A DNA stretch of 64,000 bases from Pseudomonadota bacterium (GCA_018241765.1 JAFEDD010000019.1:76761-140760); one strand, 5' to 3'; positions 44,485-54,719 are shown, counted from the first letter of the stretch. Numbers and translations are program-made. Notes: generated from the sequence alone by a model not told the origin.

Positions 44485-44601
44485 CAACTTTCGCCATAAA
44501 TGGCGTCCATAACGGGCTTCACGCCATGAAACGCCGATTGTCGACTTTTATGGTTATGTGGCTGAAAGCCCGTTATGGATGCGGCTTTCAGCATAAAGCT
44601 G
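44485..44601. repeat. GTCGACTTT palindrome family, copy B (full)
   Basis: Arms at about 44485-44519 and 44566-44601 pair imperfectly, meeting at CCATAACGGGCTT and its complement. The centre has GTCGACTTTTATGG. It lies between rsmI and mlaF. Confidence 0.82.
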
Positions 44602-44653
44602 ATACGGTTTTGCAATGCAGCGAAAACGTGCTGGCACCGATACAATCGACCGG

Positions 44654-45496
44654 ATGACTGCCGCGCCCGCCAACCTCTCCGCCGTTCCGGCCGCCGCGGC
44701 TGCCGCCGATGCGCTGGTCGAGCTGCGCGACGTCAGCTTCGGCTACAGCAAGGATCGGCTGATCCTCTCCGGCATCAACCTCACCGTGCCCAGGGGCAAG
44801 CTGGTTGCCGTGATGGGCGGCTCCGGCTGCGGCAAGACGACGATCCTCAGGCTGCTGTGTGGCCAGATTCGTCCGAGCGTGGGCGAAGTGCGGGTCGAAG
44901 GCCGCTCGGTCGCCGCGATGTCGCGCGAGGAGATCTACGCTCACCGCCGCCGCCTCGGCATGCTGTTTCAGTTCGGCGCGCTGTTCACCGACATGACGGT
45001 GCATGACAACGTCGCCTTTCCGATCCGTGAGCACACCGACCTGCCCGAGGAAGTGATCCGCGATCTCGTGCTGATGAAGTTGAACGCCGTCGGCCTGCGC
45101 GGCACGGCGAATCTGAAGCCGAGCGAACTCTCCGGCGGCATGGCGCGCCGCGTCGCGCTCGCCCGCACCATCGCGCTCGACCCGCAGATCGCCTTGTACG
45201 ACGAGCCCTTCGCCGGGCTCGACCCGATCTCGCTGTCGGTCGTCGGCCAGATGATCCGCCGCCTGAACGACGCGCTCGGCATGACCTCGATCCTCGTCAC
45301 CCACGACATCATGCAGTCGATGAAGATCGTCGACTACATCTACTTCATCTCCGAAGGCCGCGTCATCGCCGAGGGCGACGTGCCGAGCATTCGCGCGAGC
45401 CACGACCCCTTCGTGCGCCAGTTCGTCGATGGCGAACCCGATGGCCCGGTGCATTTCCATTACCCGGCCAAGCCGCTCGCCGAGGACTTCGCATGA
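44654..45496 (+). CDS. mlaF: Phospholipid ABC transporter ATPase MlaF
   Basis: 280-aa ATPase of the Mla system, which moves phospholipids between the inner membrane and the periplasmic carrier. The Walker A is GGSGCGKTT, the signature is LSGGMARRVALARTI and Walker B is IALYDEPFAGLDP, with the MlaF-typical GQMIRRLNDALGMTSILVTHD. The ATG at 44654 is preferred to one 13 codons upstream. Its stop overlaps the mlaE start by four bases. Confidence 0.94.
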   Translation: MTAAPANLSAVPAAAAAADALVELRDVSFGYSKDRLILSGINLTVPRGKLVAVMGGSGCGKTTILRLLCGQIRPSVGEVRVEGRSVAAMSREEIYAHRRRLGMLFQFGALFTDMTVHDNVAFPIREHTDLPEEVIRDLVLMKLNAVGLRGTANLKPSELSGGMARRVALARTIALDPQIALYDEPFAGLDPISLSVVGQMIRRLNDALGMTSILVTHDIMQSMKIVDYIYFISEGRVIAEGDVPSIRASHDPFVRQFVDGEPDGPVHFHYPAKPLAEDFA

Positions 45497-46290
45497 GCAT
45501 GCTGGCACGTCTGCTGCGCCGGCTCGGTCGCGCCAGCATCGGCGCCATCGAGCGGCTTGGCTTCGTCACCCGCTTCTACTTCGCGATCCTGCGCCAGAGC
45601 GGCACCTCGGTCGTGCGGCCGCAACTGGTCGTCAAGGAGATCTATCAGGCCGGCGTGCTGTCGCTGATCATCGTCATGATGAGCGGGCTCTTCATCGGCA
45701 TGGTGCTCGCGCTGCAAGGCTACGAAACGCTGGCGCGCTTCGGCGCCACCGAATCGATGGGCGTGCTGGTCGCGCTCTCGCTCGTGCGCGAGTTGGGGCC
45801 GGTGGTCGCCGCGTTGCTCTTTGCCAGCCGCGCGGGCTCGGCCATCACCGCCGAGATCGGTCTGATGAAGACCACCGAACAACTGGCCGCCATGGAAGTG
45901 ATGGCGGTGGACCCGATTGCGCGCGTCGTCGCGCCGCGATTCTGGGGCGGCGTCATCTCGTTGCCGCTTCTGGCCGCGCTGTTCTCGATGCTCGGCGTCT
46001 ACGGCGGCTACCTGGTCGGCGTGCAATTGATCGGCATCGACGGCGGCTCGTTCTGGGGGCAGATGCAAGCCTCCGTCGACTGGCGCTACGACATCATGAA
46101 CGGCGTCATCAAGAGCATCGTGTTCGCCTTCGCGGTCAGTCTGATCGCGGTGTTCGAAGGGTATGATGCGAAACCGACGGCCGAGGGCGTCTCGGCCGCC
46201 ACCACGCGCACCGTGGTCACCTCCGCGCTGACCATCCTCGCGCTCGATTTCGTGCTCACCGTCTTCATGTTCCGCGGCGGAATCAACTGA
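45493..46290 (+). CDS. mlaE: Phospholipid ABC transporter permease MlaE
   Basis: 265-aa MlaE permease with about five to six membrane helices. Family stretches are LIIVMMSGLFIGMVLALQGYETL, LVRELGPVVAALLFASRAGSAITAEIG and MKTTEQLAAMEVMAVDP. Coupled to mlaF by an ATGA overlap and followed after five bases by mlaD. Confidence 0.95.
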   Translation: MSMLARLLRRLGRASIGAIERLGFVTRFYFAILRQSGTSVVRPQLVVKEIYQAGVLSLIIVMMSGLFIGMVLALQGYETLARFGATESMGVLVALSLVRELGPVVAALLFASRAGSAITAEIGLMKTTEQLAAMEVMAVDPIARVVAPRFWGGVISLPLLAALFSMLGVYGGYLVGVQLIGIDGGSFWGQMQASVDWRYDIMNGVIKSIVFAFAVSLIAVFEGYDAKPTAEGVSAATTRTVVTSALTILALDFVLTVFMFRGGIN

Positions 46291-46295
46291 CCACC

Positions 46296-46808
46296 ATGAA
46301 CCGAAAAATCATTGATCTCTGGGTCGGCATCTTCGTCGCCATCGGCCTGGGTGCCTTGCTCTTCCTCGCCCTGAAGGTTGGCAACCTGCTCTCCATCAAC
46401 GAGGACCGGCGCGGCTACCAGATCGAGGCGCGCTTCGACAACGTCGGCAACCTCAAACCGCGGGCACCGGTCAAGAGCGCCGGCGTCGTCGTCGGGCGGG
46501 TCGAATCGATCCGCCTCGACGACAAGACCTTCGAGGGCATCGTGCGCCTGCACATCTACTCGCAGTATCTCTTTCCGCGCGACACCATCGCCGCCATCTT
46601 CACCTCGGGGCTCCTCGGTGAACAGTTCGTCAGCCTCGAAGCGGGGGGTGACACCGTCATGCTGAAGGACGAGAGCAAGATCGCGAAGACGCAATCGGCC
46701 ATCCAGCTCGAAAAGCTCGTCTCGCAGTTCATGTTCAGCAAGGCGCAGGACAGCGCGCCACCGGCGCCGAGCGCAGGTGGCGCCGCCACGCCCGGAGCCA
46801 AGCCATGA
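46296..46808 (+). CDS. mlaD: Phospholipid-binding protein MlaD
   Basis: 170-aa MCE-domain protein forming the hexameric periplasmic ring on MlaFEB. The N-terminal anchor spans about 6-28. The MCE domain includes ARFDNVGNLKPRAPVKSAGVVVGRV and FTSGLLGEQFVSLEAGG. The C-terminal tail is Pro/Gly/Ala-rich. Stop overlaps the mlaA start. Confidence 0.94.
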   Translation: MNRKIIDLWVGIFVAIGLGALLFLALKVGNLLSINEDRRGYQIEARFDNVGNLKPRAPVKSAGVVVGRVESIRLDDKTFEGIVRLHIYSQYLFPRDTIAAIFTSGLLGEQFVSLEAGGDTVMLKDESKIAKTQSAIQLEKLVSQFMFSKAQDSAPPAPSAGGAATPGAKP

Positions 46809-47500
46809 CGACGCGTGCGCTGCTCCTCACCGCGCTGCTCGCCGTCGCGCTCGGCGGTTGCGCCGCGTTCCGCAACGCGGCACCCGGCGACCCGCTGGAG
46901 CCGATCAACCGCGGCGTCGATTCGTTCAACAACACCTTCGATCACTACCTCTTCCGCCCCATCGCCAAGGGCTACGACGCGGTGTTGCCGGTGCCGGTCA
47001 AGCGCGGCGTCAGCAACGTCTTCCAGAATGCCGCCGACGCGCAATCCTTGCTCAGCGATGCGCTGCAACTGAAGGGCGGCAAATTGGGCGACGACCTGGG
47101 TCGCGTGCTGATCAACTCGACGATCGGCCTCGGTGGCCTGTTCGACCTCGCAAGCGACATGGGCATCGAACGTGGCAACGAAGACCTCGGGCAGACGCTC
47201 GGCCATTGGGGCTTGGGCTCGGGGCCCTACCTCGTCGTTCCGTTCCTCGGCCCCTCGTCGGTGCGCGATCTGGCCGGACGCTATGCCGACGGCAAGATCG
47301 ACCCGGTGGCGCTGGTGTCATCCGTGCCCCTTCGCAACTCGTTACTGGGCCTGCGCGAAGTCGATGCCCGCGTCGCGCTGTTTCCGGCGGAGGCACTCAT
47401 CCAGCAAGCGGCGCTCGATCGCTACAGCTTCATCCGCTCCGCGTATCTGCAACGACGACAAAGTCTCGTGCTCGACGGCAAGCGGCCAAAAGACGAATGA
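46805..47500 (+). CDS. mlaA: Outer-membrane lipoprotein MlaA (VacJ)
   Basis: 231-aa VacJ/MlaA lipoprotein that extracts misplaced phospholipids from the outer leaflet. The lipobox is LGGC (Cys19), followed by DPLEPINRGVDSFNNTFD and the family-typical GLFDLASDMGIERGNEDLGQTLGHWG and GPYLVVPFLGPSSVRD. Encoding mlaA within the mla operon is usual in betaproteobacteria. Confidence 0.94.
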   Translation: MTTRALLLTALLAVALGGCAAFRNAAPGDPLEPINRGVDSFNNTFDHYLFRPIAKGYDAVLPVPVKRGVSNVFQNAADAQSLLSDALQLKGGKLGDDLGRVLINSTIGLGGLFDLASDMGIERGNEDLGQTLGHWGLGSGPYLVVPFLGPSSVRDLAGRYADGKIDPVALVSSVPLRNSLLGLREVDARVALFPAEALIQQAALDRYSFIRSAYLQRRQSLVLDGKRPKDE

Positions 47501-47542
47501 CGTTCCACGCAGGTCATCGCAACCCACAGGACCATCCATCGC

Positions 47543-48136
47543 ATGAAAATCGCTCACTGGCTCAGCGTCGCCTTCGCTGCCCTCTCGTTCGTGTCCGCCC
47601 ATGCCAACCTCGCGCCCGACGCGCAGGTGAAGGCGGTCGCCACCGACGTCACGCAGGTGCTCAAAACCGACCCCTCGGTGCTTGGCAATCCCGCCAAGCT
47701 GAGGGATCTGATCGAAGTGAAGCTCTTGCCGAACTTCGACTTCAAACGCATGACGCAGCTCGCGATGGGGCGCAACTGGGCCCGCGCGACGCCGGAACAG
47801 CAGGCTGAGCTGACGCGCGAATTCCAGACGCTCCTGGTGCGCACCTACTCCGGCGCGCTCGCCAACTTCCGCAACAACACCATCGACTACAAGCCGCTGC
47901 GCATGCAACCCAACGACACCGACGTCACCGTGCGCACCGTCGTCAACCAGCCCAACGGGCAGGGCATCCCGATCGACTACTCGATGGAGAAGGGCGCCGA
48001 TGGCCAATGGCGCGCCTACGACGTCGTGCTGGCCGGCGTCAGCCTCGTCACCAACTATCGCGACGAGTTCAACGGCATCGTGCGCGATCAGGGCGTCGAT
48101 GCACTGGTCAAGCAACTGCAGGCGAAGAACAAGTAG
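47543..48136 (+). CDS. mlaC: Periplasmic phospholipid carrier MlaC
   Basis: 197-aa MlaC (Ttg2D) protein that shuttles phospholipid between MlaA and MlaFEDB. The signal peptide ends near AHA22. The core includes LLPNFDFKRMTQLAMGRNWARATPEQQAELTREFQTLLVRTYSGAL and a hydrophobic lipid-binding pocket pattern. Confidence 0.93.
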   Translation: MKIAHWLSVAFAALSFVSAHANLAPDAQVKAVATDVTQVLKTDPSVLGNPAKLRDLIEVKLLPNFDFKRMTQLAMGRNWARATPEQQAELTREFQTLLVRTYSGALANFRNNTIDYKPLRMQPNDTDVTVRTVVNQPNGQGIPIDYSMEKGADGQWRAYDVVLAGVSLVTNYRDEFNGIVRDQGVDALVKQLQAKNK

Positions 48137-48167
48137 CCACCCGCCCCGACGCGTCCGACGCCCACTC

Positions 48168-48434
48168 ATGCAACTCAGCGGCGACATCACCCTCGCGAAC
48201 GCACACGCGCTGTGGGAGGCGCTTGCGCCTGGCGCGGCGGGCGCCGCGCAGATCGACGTGTCCGCCGTCACCCGTGTCGACTCCTCCGCGCTCGCGCTGA
48301 TCCTCGCGCTGCGCCGCCGGGCCGGGCCGCAATGCCGCGTCGTCGGGTTCACCTCGCGTCTGGCGGCGCTGGCGAGCGTCTACGACGTCGAAGCGCTGTT
48401 CCAGCCCGCATCCGGCGCCGTGGTGGGCGGATAA
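48168..48434 (+). CDS. mlaB: STAS-domain protein MlaB
   Basis: 88-aa STAS protein that stabilises MlaF. The core is QIDVSAVTRVDSSALALILALRRRA. It ends the mla operon. The ATG at 48168 is 31 bases after the mlaC stop; no Shine-Dalgarno sequence is obvious. Confidence 0.85.
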   Translation: MQLSGDITLANAHALWEALAPGAAGAAQIDVSAVTRVDSSALALILALRRRAGPQCRVVGFTSRLAALASVYDVEALFQPASGAVVGG

Positions 48435-48503
48435 AATACCCGCTGCCGTTTCGCCCTCTCTCCCGCGCCTTTTTCGCGCCCATTCGCCGCGCCGCACCGC
48501 CTC

Positions 48504-49433
48504 GTGAAACCAGAGCCTGTTTTGGCGGCCGTCGAAGTGATCGACGTCTGCAAATCCTTTCCCAACGTCCGCGCGCTCGACCACGTGTCGTTGCGTGTCG
48601 AGCAGGGCGAGTTCTTTGCGCTGCTCGGCCCGAACGGCGCCGGCAAGACGACACTGATCAGCATCCTCGCCGGGCTCGCACGCGCTGACAGCGGGCAGGC
48701 GCGGATCATGGGCTTCGATACCGTCGCGCAGGCACGCGATGCGCGGCTGAGCCTCGGCGTGGTGCCGCAGGAACTGGTGTTCGACCCCTTCTTCACGGTG
48801 CGCGAGATGCTCGAACTTCAGGCGAGCTACTACGGCGTGCGTGGTGCCGGCGCCTGGATCGATGAGATCCTCCATCACCTCGACCTCACCGACAAGGCGA
48901 ACACCAACATGCGCGCGCTCTCCGGTGGCATGAAGCGGCGCGTGCTGGTCGGGCAGGCGCTGGTGCACCGGCCGCCGGTCATCGTGCTCGACGAGCCGAC
49001 GGCGGGCGTCGATGTCGAGTTGCGGCAGAACCTGTGGACGTTCATCAAGCGCCTGAACCGCGAGGGCCACACCATCATTCTGACCACGCACTATCTGGAA
49101 GAGGCCGAGGCGCTGTGCCAGCGTGTGGCCATGCTCAAGGGCGGGCGCGTCGTCGCGCTCGACACCACGGCGAACCTGCTGCGCGGGGCGAGTGGCATCA
49201 CCGTCGAGATCGCCGCCGATGCGGTGCCCGAAGCATGGCGTGGGCGTGCCGCCGTGCAGGCCACGGGCGCGTTCGGCTTCACGCTGGCGGGCTACGGCGA
49301 ACTCGAGCCGCTGCTTGCCGCGTTTCGTGAAAGCGGCATCGCGATTGCCGAGATGAAGCTTGGCGCAGCGGACCTCGAGCAGGCATTCCTGCGCCTGACC
49401 TCACCGACGGCGGCCACGGCGGAGGCCGCATGA
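48504..49433 (+). CDS. ABC-2 type transporter ATPase (YadG-like)
   Basis: 309-aa ATPase. The Walker A is GPNGAGKTT, the signature is LSGGMKRRVLVGQAL and Walker B is VIVLDEPTAGVD, with the C-terminal domain of the YadG type. It starts with GTG at 48504. Together with the next gene it forms an exporter of unknown substrate commonly found between mla and bolA-murA in betaproteobacteria. Confidence 0.9.
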   Translation: MKPEPVLAAVEVIDVCKSFPNVRALDHVSLRVEQGEFFALLGPNGAGKTTLISILAGLARADSGQARIMGFDTVAQARDARLSLGVVPQELVFDPFFTVREMLELQASYYGVRGAGAWIDEILHHLDLTDKANTNMRALSGGMKRRVLVGQALVHRPPVIVLDEPTAGVDVELRQNLWTFIKRLNREGHTIILTTHYLEEAEALCQRVAMLKGGRVVALDTTANLLRGASGITVEIAADAVPEAWRGRAAVQATGAFGFTLAGYGELEPLLAAFRESGIAIAEMKLGAADLEQAFLRLTSPTAATAEAA

Positions 49434-50305
49434 GCGACGCCGTCGACCGCGAAGACAGAGCGGCACCCGTCGCGCCACCGGCCACACGCTGCGGCCCCGC
49501 GGTCGTGCGCGCCGGGCACCACTCGGTGTGGAGCCTCGGTCCCGGCTTCAAGGCGCTCTTTCGCAAAGAGTGTCTGCGCTTCTCGAAGGTCGCGTTGCAG
49601 ACGATCATCGCGCCGGTCGTCTCGACGCTGCTCTATCTCTTGATCTTCTCGCACGTGCTGTCCTCGAACGTCAAGGTCTACGACGGGCGCGTCGGTTATG
49701 CGCAGTTTCTGGTGCCGGGGCTGGTCATGATGGCGGTGTTGCAGAACGCTTTCGCCAACAGTTCGTCGTCGCTGATCCAGTCCAAGATGATGCGCAGCAT
49801 CGTCTTCGTGCTGTTGCCGCCGATCAGCTCGTTCGAACTCTTCTGCGCCTATGTGCTGAGCGCGATGGTGCGCGGTGTCGCCGTCGGCCTTGGCGTGTGG
49901 CTCATCACGCTGCCCTTCGTCGGCGCGGCGGCCTCGGTGCCGGAGCATCCGCTGTGGGTGCTGGCCTTCGCCGTCGGCGGCAGCGCCATTCTCGGCACGC
50001 TCGGACTGGTGGCGGGCATCTGGTCGGAGAAGTTCGATCACCTCGCGGTGTTCCAGAACTTCATCATCATGCCGCTGACGTTTCTCTCCGGCGTCTTCTA
50101 TTCCATCCATTCCCTGCCGCCGTTCTGGCAGGCACTGTCGTACTTCAACCCGTTTTTCTACATGATCGACGGCTTTCGCTACGGGTTCTTCGGGCTCTCC
50201 GACATCAACCCGTGGCGCAGCGTCGCCGTCGTCGCGTTTTTCGTCATCATGCTGGGGGCGATTGCGTTGCGCATGCTCGCCACCGGCTACAAACTGAGGC
50301 AATGA
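49430..50305 (+). CDS. ABC-2 type transporter permease (YadH-like)
   Basis: 291-aa permease with six hydrophobic segments. The ABC-2 signature region is LTFLSGVFYSIHSLPPFWQALSYFNPFFYMIDGFRYGFFG. The N-terminal ~35 residues are hydrophilic. ATGA overlaps link it to both neighbours. Confidence 0.9.
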   Translation: MSDAVDREDRAAPVAPPATRCGPAVVRAGHHSVWSLGPGFKALFRKECLRFSKVALQTIIAPVVSTLLYLLIFSHVLSSNVKVYDGRVGYAQFLVPGLVMMAVLQNAFANSSSSLIQSKMMRSIVFVLLPPISSFELFCAYVLSAMVRGVAVGLGVWLITLPFVGAAASVPEHPLWVLAFAVGGSAILGTLGLVAGIWSEKFDHLAVFQNFIIMPLTFLSGVFYSIHSLPPFWQALSYFNPFFYMIDGFRYGFFGLSDINPWRSVAVVAFFVIMLGAIALRMLATGYKLRQ

Positions 50306-50577
50306 TGGTCACACCCGAACTCGTCCGCAACTACATCGCCGAGGGGCTTCCCTGCACTCACCTCGAAGTCGAGGGCGACGGCCATCACTTCTACGCGATC
50401 ATCGTCAGCGACGAATTTCGCGGGCTCAGCCGCATCAAGCAGCATCAGCGCGTCTACGCCGCGATGGGCGAGCGCATGCGCGCCGAGGTGCACGCGCTGT
50501 CGATGCAGACGTTCACGCCCGAACAGTGGGCCGAGCAGCGCAGCGCAGCCGGCGCGAGCGGGGTGCAGCGTGGATAA
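50302..50577 (+). CDS. BolA-family protein (IbaG-like)
   Basis: 91-aa BolA/IbaG-type protein, a partner of monothiol glutaredoxins in Fe-S or iron regulation. [33 protein letters not shown] and [16 protein letters not shown] are conserved; His in GDGHHF and Cys in LPC are candidate cluster ligands. Placement before murA is classical. The stop lies within murA by eight bases. Confidence 0.92.
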   Translation: MMVTPELVRNYIAEGLPCTHLEVEGDGHHFYAIIVSDEFRGLSRIKQHQRVYAAMGERMRAEVHALSMQTFTPEQWAEQRSAAGASGVQRG

Positions 50578-51829
50578 GCTGCGCGTCACCGGCAACGGGC
50601 CGCTGCGCGGCGCCGTGCGCATCTCGGGCGCGAAGAACGCGGCGCTGCCGATCCTGTGCTCGTCGCTGCTGGTCAAGGCGCCGGTCACCTTCACCAACGT
50701 GCCGCAGCTGAACGACACGCGCACCATCGTGCGGCTCTTGAACCAGATGGGCGTCACCGCCGCGCGCACCGAGACGCATCGCGTCGAGATCGACGCCAGC
50801 ACGCTCGACCGGCCGCTCGCCGAATACGATCTCGTGAAGACCATGCGCGCCTCCATTCTCGTGCTCGGGCCGCTGGTGGCGCGCTGGGGCGAGGCGCGGG
50901 TGTCGCTGCCGGGTGGCTGCGCCATCGGCCAGCGCCCCGTCGACCAGCACCTGAAGGGGCTCGAGGCGATGGGCGCCGAGGTCACGCTCGACGGCGGCTA
51001 CATCAATGCCCGAGCGCCCGGCGGCCGCTTGCACGGCGCGCACATCGTCATGGACATGGTGACGGTGACCGGCACCGAGAACATCCTGATGGCGGCGACC
51101 CTGGCCGAGGGCACCACGGTCATCGAGAACGCGGCGCGCGAGCCCGAGGTGGTGGACCTCGCGCAATGCCTGATGGCGATGGGGGCGCAGATCGAGGGCG
51201 CCGGCAGCGACCGCATCACCGTGCACGGCGTGGCGCAACTGCACACGGCAACGCACCGTGTGATGCCCGACCGCATCGAGGCCGGCACCTTCGCCTGCGC
51301 GGTGGCGGCGGTGGGCGGCGAGATCACGTTGCTCGATGCCCCGGTGGCGGCGATGGATGCGATCTTCGACAAGCTGCGCGACGCCGGCTGCACGATCAGC
51401 GTGCAGGGCAACAACGTCACCGTCAGCCGCAAGGGGGCGCTGCGCTCGGTCAGCGTGAAGACGGCGCCGTATCCGGCGTTTCCGACCGACATGCAGGCCC
51501 AGTTGATGGCGATGAACGTGGTCGCCGAAGGCACCGCGGTGATGACCGAGAACATCTTCGAGAACCGCATGATGCACGTGTCGGAACTGAGCCGCCTCGG
51601 CGCCCGGATCGACATCACCGGCAACACCGCCGTCGTGCATGGCGTGCCGAGGCTGAAGGGCGCCAACGTCATGGCGACCGATCTGCGCGCCTCAGCGAGC
51701 CTCGTCATCGCCGGGCTCTGCGCCGAGGGGCAGACGCTGATCGATCGCATCTATCACCTCGATCGCGGCTACGAGCACATCGAGGACAAGCTGATCGGTC
51801 TCGGCGCCACCATCGAACGGGTGTCCTGA
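50570..51829 (+). CDS. murA: UDP-N-acetylglucosamine 1-carboxyvinyltransferase
   Basis: 419-aa MurA, the first committed enzyme of peptidoglycan synthesis, adding enolpyruvate to UDP-GlcNAc. [12 protein letters not shown] carries Lys22-Asn23, and [14 protein letters not shown] holds Cys117, the fosfomycin-reactive residue. Begins with GTG at 50570. The stop overlaps the hisG start (TGATG). Confidence 0.96.
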   Translation: MDKLRVTGNGPLRGAVRISGAKNAALPILCSSLLVKAPVTFTNVPQLNDTRTIVRLLNQMGVTAARTETHRVEIDASTLDRPLAEYDLVKTMRASILVLGPLVARWGEARVSLPGGCAIGQRPVDQHLKGLEAMGAEVTLDGGYINARAPGGRLHGAHIVMDMVTVTGTENILMAATLAEGTTVIENAAREPEVVDLAQCLMAMGAQIEGAGSDRITVHGVAQLHTATHRVMPDRIEAGTFACAVAAVGGEITLLDAPVAAMDAIFDKLRDAGCTISVQGNNVTVSRKGALRSVSVKTAPYPAFPTDMQAQLMAMNVVAEGTAVMTENIFENRMMHVSELSRLGARIDITGNTAVVHGVPRLKGANVMATDLRASASLVIAGLCAEGQTLIDRIYHLDRGYEHIEDKLIGLGATIERVS

Positions 51830-52473
51830 TGCTGACCTTTGCGCTCTCCAAGGGGCGCATCCTCGACGACACGCGGCCACTGCTGCGCGCCGCCGGCATC
51901 GACGTCACCGAAGAGGCCGAGCATTCGCGCAAGCTGATCCTCGCCACCGAGCGCGCCGACGTGCGCGTGCTGCTCGTGCGCGCGAGCGACGTGCCGACCT
52001 ACGTGCAGCACGGCGGCGCCGACCTCGGCATCGCCGGCAAGGATGTCCTCATCGAAGGCGACAGCACCGGGCTCTACGAACCGCTCGATCTCGGCATCGC
52101 CAAATGCCGGCTGATGGTGGCGGTGCCCGAGGCGACCGACTACGACGCGCTGATGCGCCGCGGTCGCCGCTTGCGCGTGGCCACCAAATACATGGACACG
52201 GCGCGCGCCCACTTCGCCGGCAAGGGCGTGCACATCGACCTGATCAAGCTCTACGGCTCGATGGAACTGGCGCCGCTGGTCGGCATGACCGATGCCATCG
52301 TCGACATCGTCTCCAGTGGGGCCACGCTGAAGGCGAACCACCTGAAGGCGGTCGAGAAGATCGCCGACATCTCGGCGCGGCTCATCGTCAATCAGGCCGC
52401 ACTGAAGACCAAGCGCGAGGCCATCATGCCGATCATCGAGAGCTTCGCGCGCTCGGTCGGCGCGCAGCGCTGA
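51829..52473 (+). CDS. hisG: ATP phosphoribosyltransferase, short form
   Basis: 214-aa HisG, the first step of histidine synthesis. [25 protein letters not shown] and [14 protein letters not shown] and the PRPP-binding [14 protein letters not shown] region are typical. It is the short form without the C-terminal regulatory domain. Such enzymes need HisZ for activity and feedback control, but hisZ is not in the window. Confidence 0.95.
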   Translation: MLTFALSKGRILDDTRPLLRAAGIDVTEEAEHSRKLILATERADVRVLLVRASDVPTYVQHGGADLGIAGKDVLIEGDSTGLYEPLDLGIAKCRLMVAVPEATDYDALMRRGRRLRVATKYMDTARAHFAGKGVHIDLIKLYGSMELAPLVGMTDAIVDIVSSGATLKANHLKAVEKIADISARLIVNQAALKTKREAIMPIIESFARSVGAQR

Positions 52474-52581
52474 GACCGGGTCGGCCACGCATGGCGGCGG
52501 CGCGCGCCGCTTGACGCACCGTCGCGCGTCGGTTTGAATGGGATGCAGCGCGCCGTATCGAGCGCCGTGTGGAGTGGAAAC

Positions 52582-52941
52582 ATGATGTCGAGCGCAGCCA
52601 ATGGTTTGATCGTTCTCGTGGCGTTGCTGCACGTCGGCTTTCTCGTGCTCGAGATGTTTTTCTGGGACAAGCCGATCGGGCGGCGCGTGTTCGGCCTGAC
52701 GCGGGAGTTCGCGACGCACAGCCGCGTGCTGGCGGCCAATCAAGGGCTCTACAACGGCTTTCTCGCGGCCGGCTTGTGCTGGGGGCTCTGGCTCGGCGCG
52801 GCAGGGTTTGCCGTGAAAGTCTTCTTTCTGCTCTGCGTCGTGGCGGCCGGCGTCTTCGGCGGCTTCACCGCCAGCCGCATGATCCTCGTCGTGCAGGCCT
52901 TGCCCGCGGGGCTTGCCCTCGCGCTGCTGACGATGGGGTGA
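52582..52941 (+). CDS. DUF1304 membrane protein
   Basis: 119-aa inner-membrane protein with four hydrophobic segments. The DUF1304 pattern includes ALLHVGFLVLEMFFWDKPIGRRVFGL and NQGLYNGFLAAGLCWG. The ATG at 52582 has GGAG seven bases upstream. It lies between hisG and hisD, which is not a usual his-operon position. Confidence 0.87.
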   Translation: MMSSAANGLIVLVALLHVGFLVLEMFFWDKPIGRRVFGLTREFATHSRVLAANQGLYNGFLAAGLCWGLWLGAAGFAVKVFFLLCVVAAGVFGGFTASRMILVVQALPAGLALALLTMG

Positions 52942-53050
52942 GCGGGCGCCGGCGCCCGCAACGGGCCGCCCGCCCCGTAAAATTCGACGGCTGCCGCGAT
53001 GGGGTCCGCAGGGGTTCGTGCCGCTGTGGTGGACACCGGTTCGAGGCATA

Positions 53051-53167
53051 CAGCTTTTTGCGCAAAGCCGCATCCATGACGGGCTTGGCGCGTGGTTTCA
53101 TTGATAGTCGACTTTCGCCCTATCCACGCTCCAAGCCCTTTATGGATGCGCCTTTCACGAAAAAGTC
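53051..53167. repeat. GTCGACTTT palindrome family, copy C (full)
   Basis: Arms at 53051-53088 and 53131-53167 pair imperfectly. The core GTCGACTTT is at 53107-53115. It lies between the DUF1304 gene and hisD. Confidence 0.85.
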
Positions 53168-53281
53168 ATAACGAGAATCGGCGGACGCTTTCGTCCCCGC
53201 ACGGCGCGTCCGCAACGATGCGCTCATAGCGCTTGCCACCTCTTTCATCGCGCCTTCGCATCGCCAACGCTTCCCGATTTC

Positions 53282-54574
53282 ATGAAACGGCTCGACTCCT
53301 CCGCTCCCGATTTCTTCGCCGCGCTCGATGCGCTGACCTGGCAGGGCGGCGCGCTCGATGAGAACGTCGATCACGCGGTGGCGGCCATCCTCGCCGACGT
53401 GCGCGCGCGCGGTGACGCCGCGGTGCTCGACTACACGGCACGCTTCGATCGCGTGCAGGCGCCGAGCGTGGCGGCGCTGGAGCGTGCGCCGGGCGAACTC
53501 GCGGCGGCGTTTCACGGGCTCGATGCCGACGTCCGCGACGCGCTGGTGCTCGCGCGTGAGCGCATCGAACGCTACCACCGCCGACAGCTGAGCGTCGGCT
53601 GGCGCGATGTCGAGCCCGACGGCACGATGCTCGGCGTCGTGATCACGCCGCTCGATCGGGTCGGGCTCTACGTGCCGGGCGGCAAGGCCGCGTACCCCTC
53701 GTCGGTGCTGATGAACGCGGTGCCGGCCAAGGTGGCCGGCGTGCGCGAGATCATCATGGTGGTGCCGACGCCCGATGGCATCGCCAACCCCACGGTGCTC
53801 GCGGCGGCGCACCTCGCGGGCGTTGATCGCGTGTTCACCATCGGCGGCGCGCAGGCGATCGGCGCGCTCGCCTACGGCACGGCCACGCTGCCTGCGGTCG
53901 ACAAGATCGTCGGCCCCGGCAATGCCTATGTCGCCGCGGCCAAGCGCCGCGTGTTCGGCCTGGTCGGCATCGACATGATCGCCGGTCCATCGGAGATTCT
54001 CGTCATCGCCGACGACGGCGCGCGCCCTGACTGGGTGGCGATGGATCTCTTCTCGCAGGCCGAGCACGACGAACTGGCGCAGGCGATGTTGCTGACGCCG
54101 AGCAGCGCGCTCATCGACGCCGTGGCAGCGAGCATCGAGCGGCTGCTGCCGACGATGCCGCGTGCGGCCATCATCCGCGCTTCCCTCGACGCGCGTGGCG
54201 CGCTGATCCGCACCCGCTCGCTCGCCGAGGCCTGCGCCATCGCCAACCGCATCGCGCCGGAGCATCTTGAACTCGCCGTCGCCGAGCCCGAAGCGCTGCT
54301 TCCCGAACTGCGCCACGCCGGCGCCATCTTCATGGGCTATGGCAGCAGCGAAGCGCTGGGTGATTACGTCGCCGGCACCAACCACGTGCTGCCGACCTCG
54401 CGCTCGGCGCGCTTCTCATCGCCGCTGGGTGTCTACGATTTCCAGAAGCGCACCAGCCTGATTCATGCATCCGCCGCCGGCGCCGCCACGCTCGGCCGCG
54501 CCGCCGCCACGCTCGCCCACGCCGAGGGTCTGCCGGCGCACGCGCGGGCTGCCCAACTAAGAACTTGTCCGTAA
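53282..54574 (+). CDS. hisD: Histidinol dehydrogenase
   Basis: 430-aa HisD, catalysing the last two oxidations of histidine synthesis with NAD and zinc. [39 protein letters not shown] and [13 protein letters not shown] (zinc ligands Gln and His) are conserved, as is GTNHVLPT. The last few residues (RTCP) and the stop come from a repeat element inserted after AAQL, replacing the natural C-terminus. That terminus is normally variable, so function is probably kept. Confidence 0.95.
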   Translation: MKRLDSSAPDFFAALDALTWQGGALDENVDHAVAAILADVRARGDAAVLDYTARFDRVQAPSVAALERAPGELAAAFHGLDADVRDALVLARERIERYHRRQLSVGWRDVEPDGTMLGVVITPLDRVGLYVPGGKAAYPSSVLMNAVPAKVAGVREIIMVVPTPDGIANPTVLAAAHLAGVDRVFTIGGAQAIGALAYGTATLPAVDKIVGPGNAYVAAAKRRVFGLVGIDMIAGPSEILVIADDGARPDWVAMDLFSQAEHDELAQAMLLTPSSALIDAVAASIERLLPTMPRAAIIRASLDARGALIRTRSLAEACAIANRIAPEHLELAVAEPEALLPELRHAGAIFMGYGSSEALGDYVAGTNHVLPTSRSARFSSPLGVYDFQKRTSLIHASAAGAATLGRAAATLAHAEGLPAHARAAQLRTCP

Positions 54575-54719
54575 ATAAACCGGGGCGGTCAATGGGTCAG
54601 TTTCGTCGCACTCTTCGTTGCTTTTTCTCACCATAGCCCCGCTATGGTTGCGAAAAAGACGCCTCAATTGCAACAAAACTGCCTGCGTTGCCCATCCCCT
54701 CTTATTTACGGACAAGTTC
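54561..54719. mobile_element. MITE-like palindromic element at the 3' end of hisD
   Basis: 159 bp with perfect 18-bp terminal inverted repeats (54561-54578 and 54702-54719; GAACTTGTCCGTAAATAA and its complement). The interior is itself one long imperfect palindrome, centred near 54640 (CACCATAGC/GCTATGGTTG). It has no coding capacity. Flanks CTAA (left) and CCAA (right) hint at a four-base target duplication of the YTAR kind used by IS5-type transposases (inference). Confidence 0.8.
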
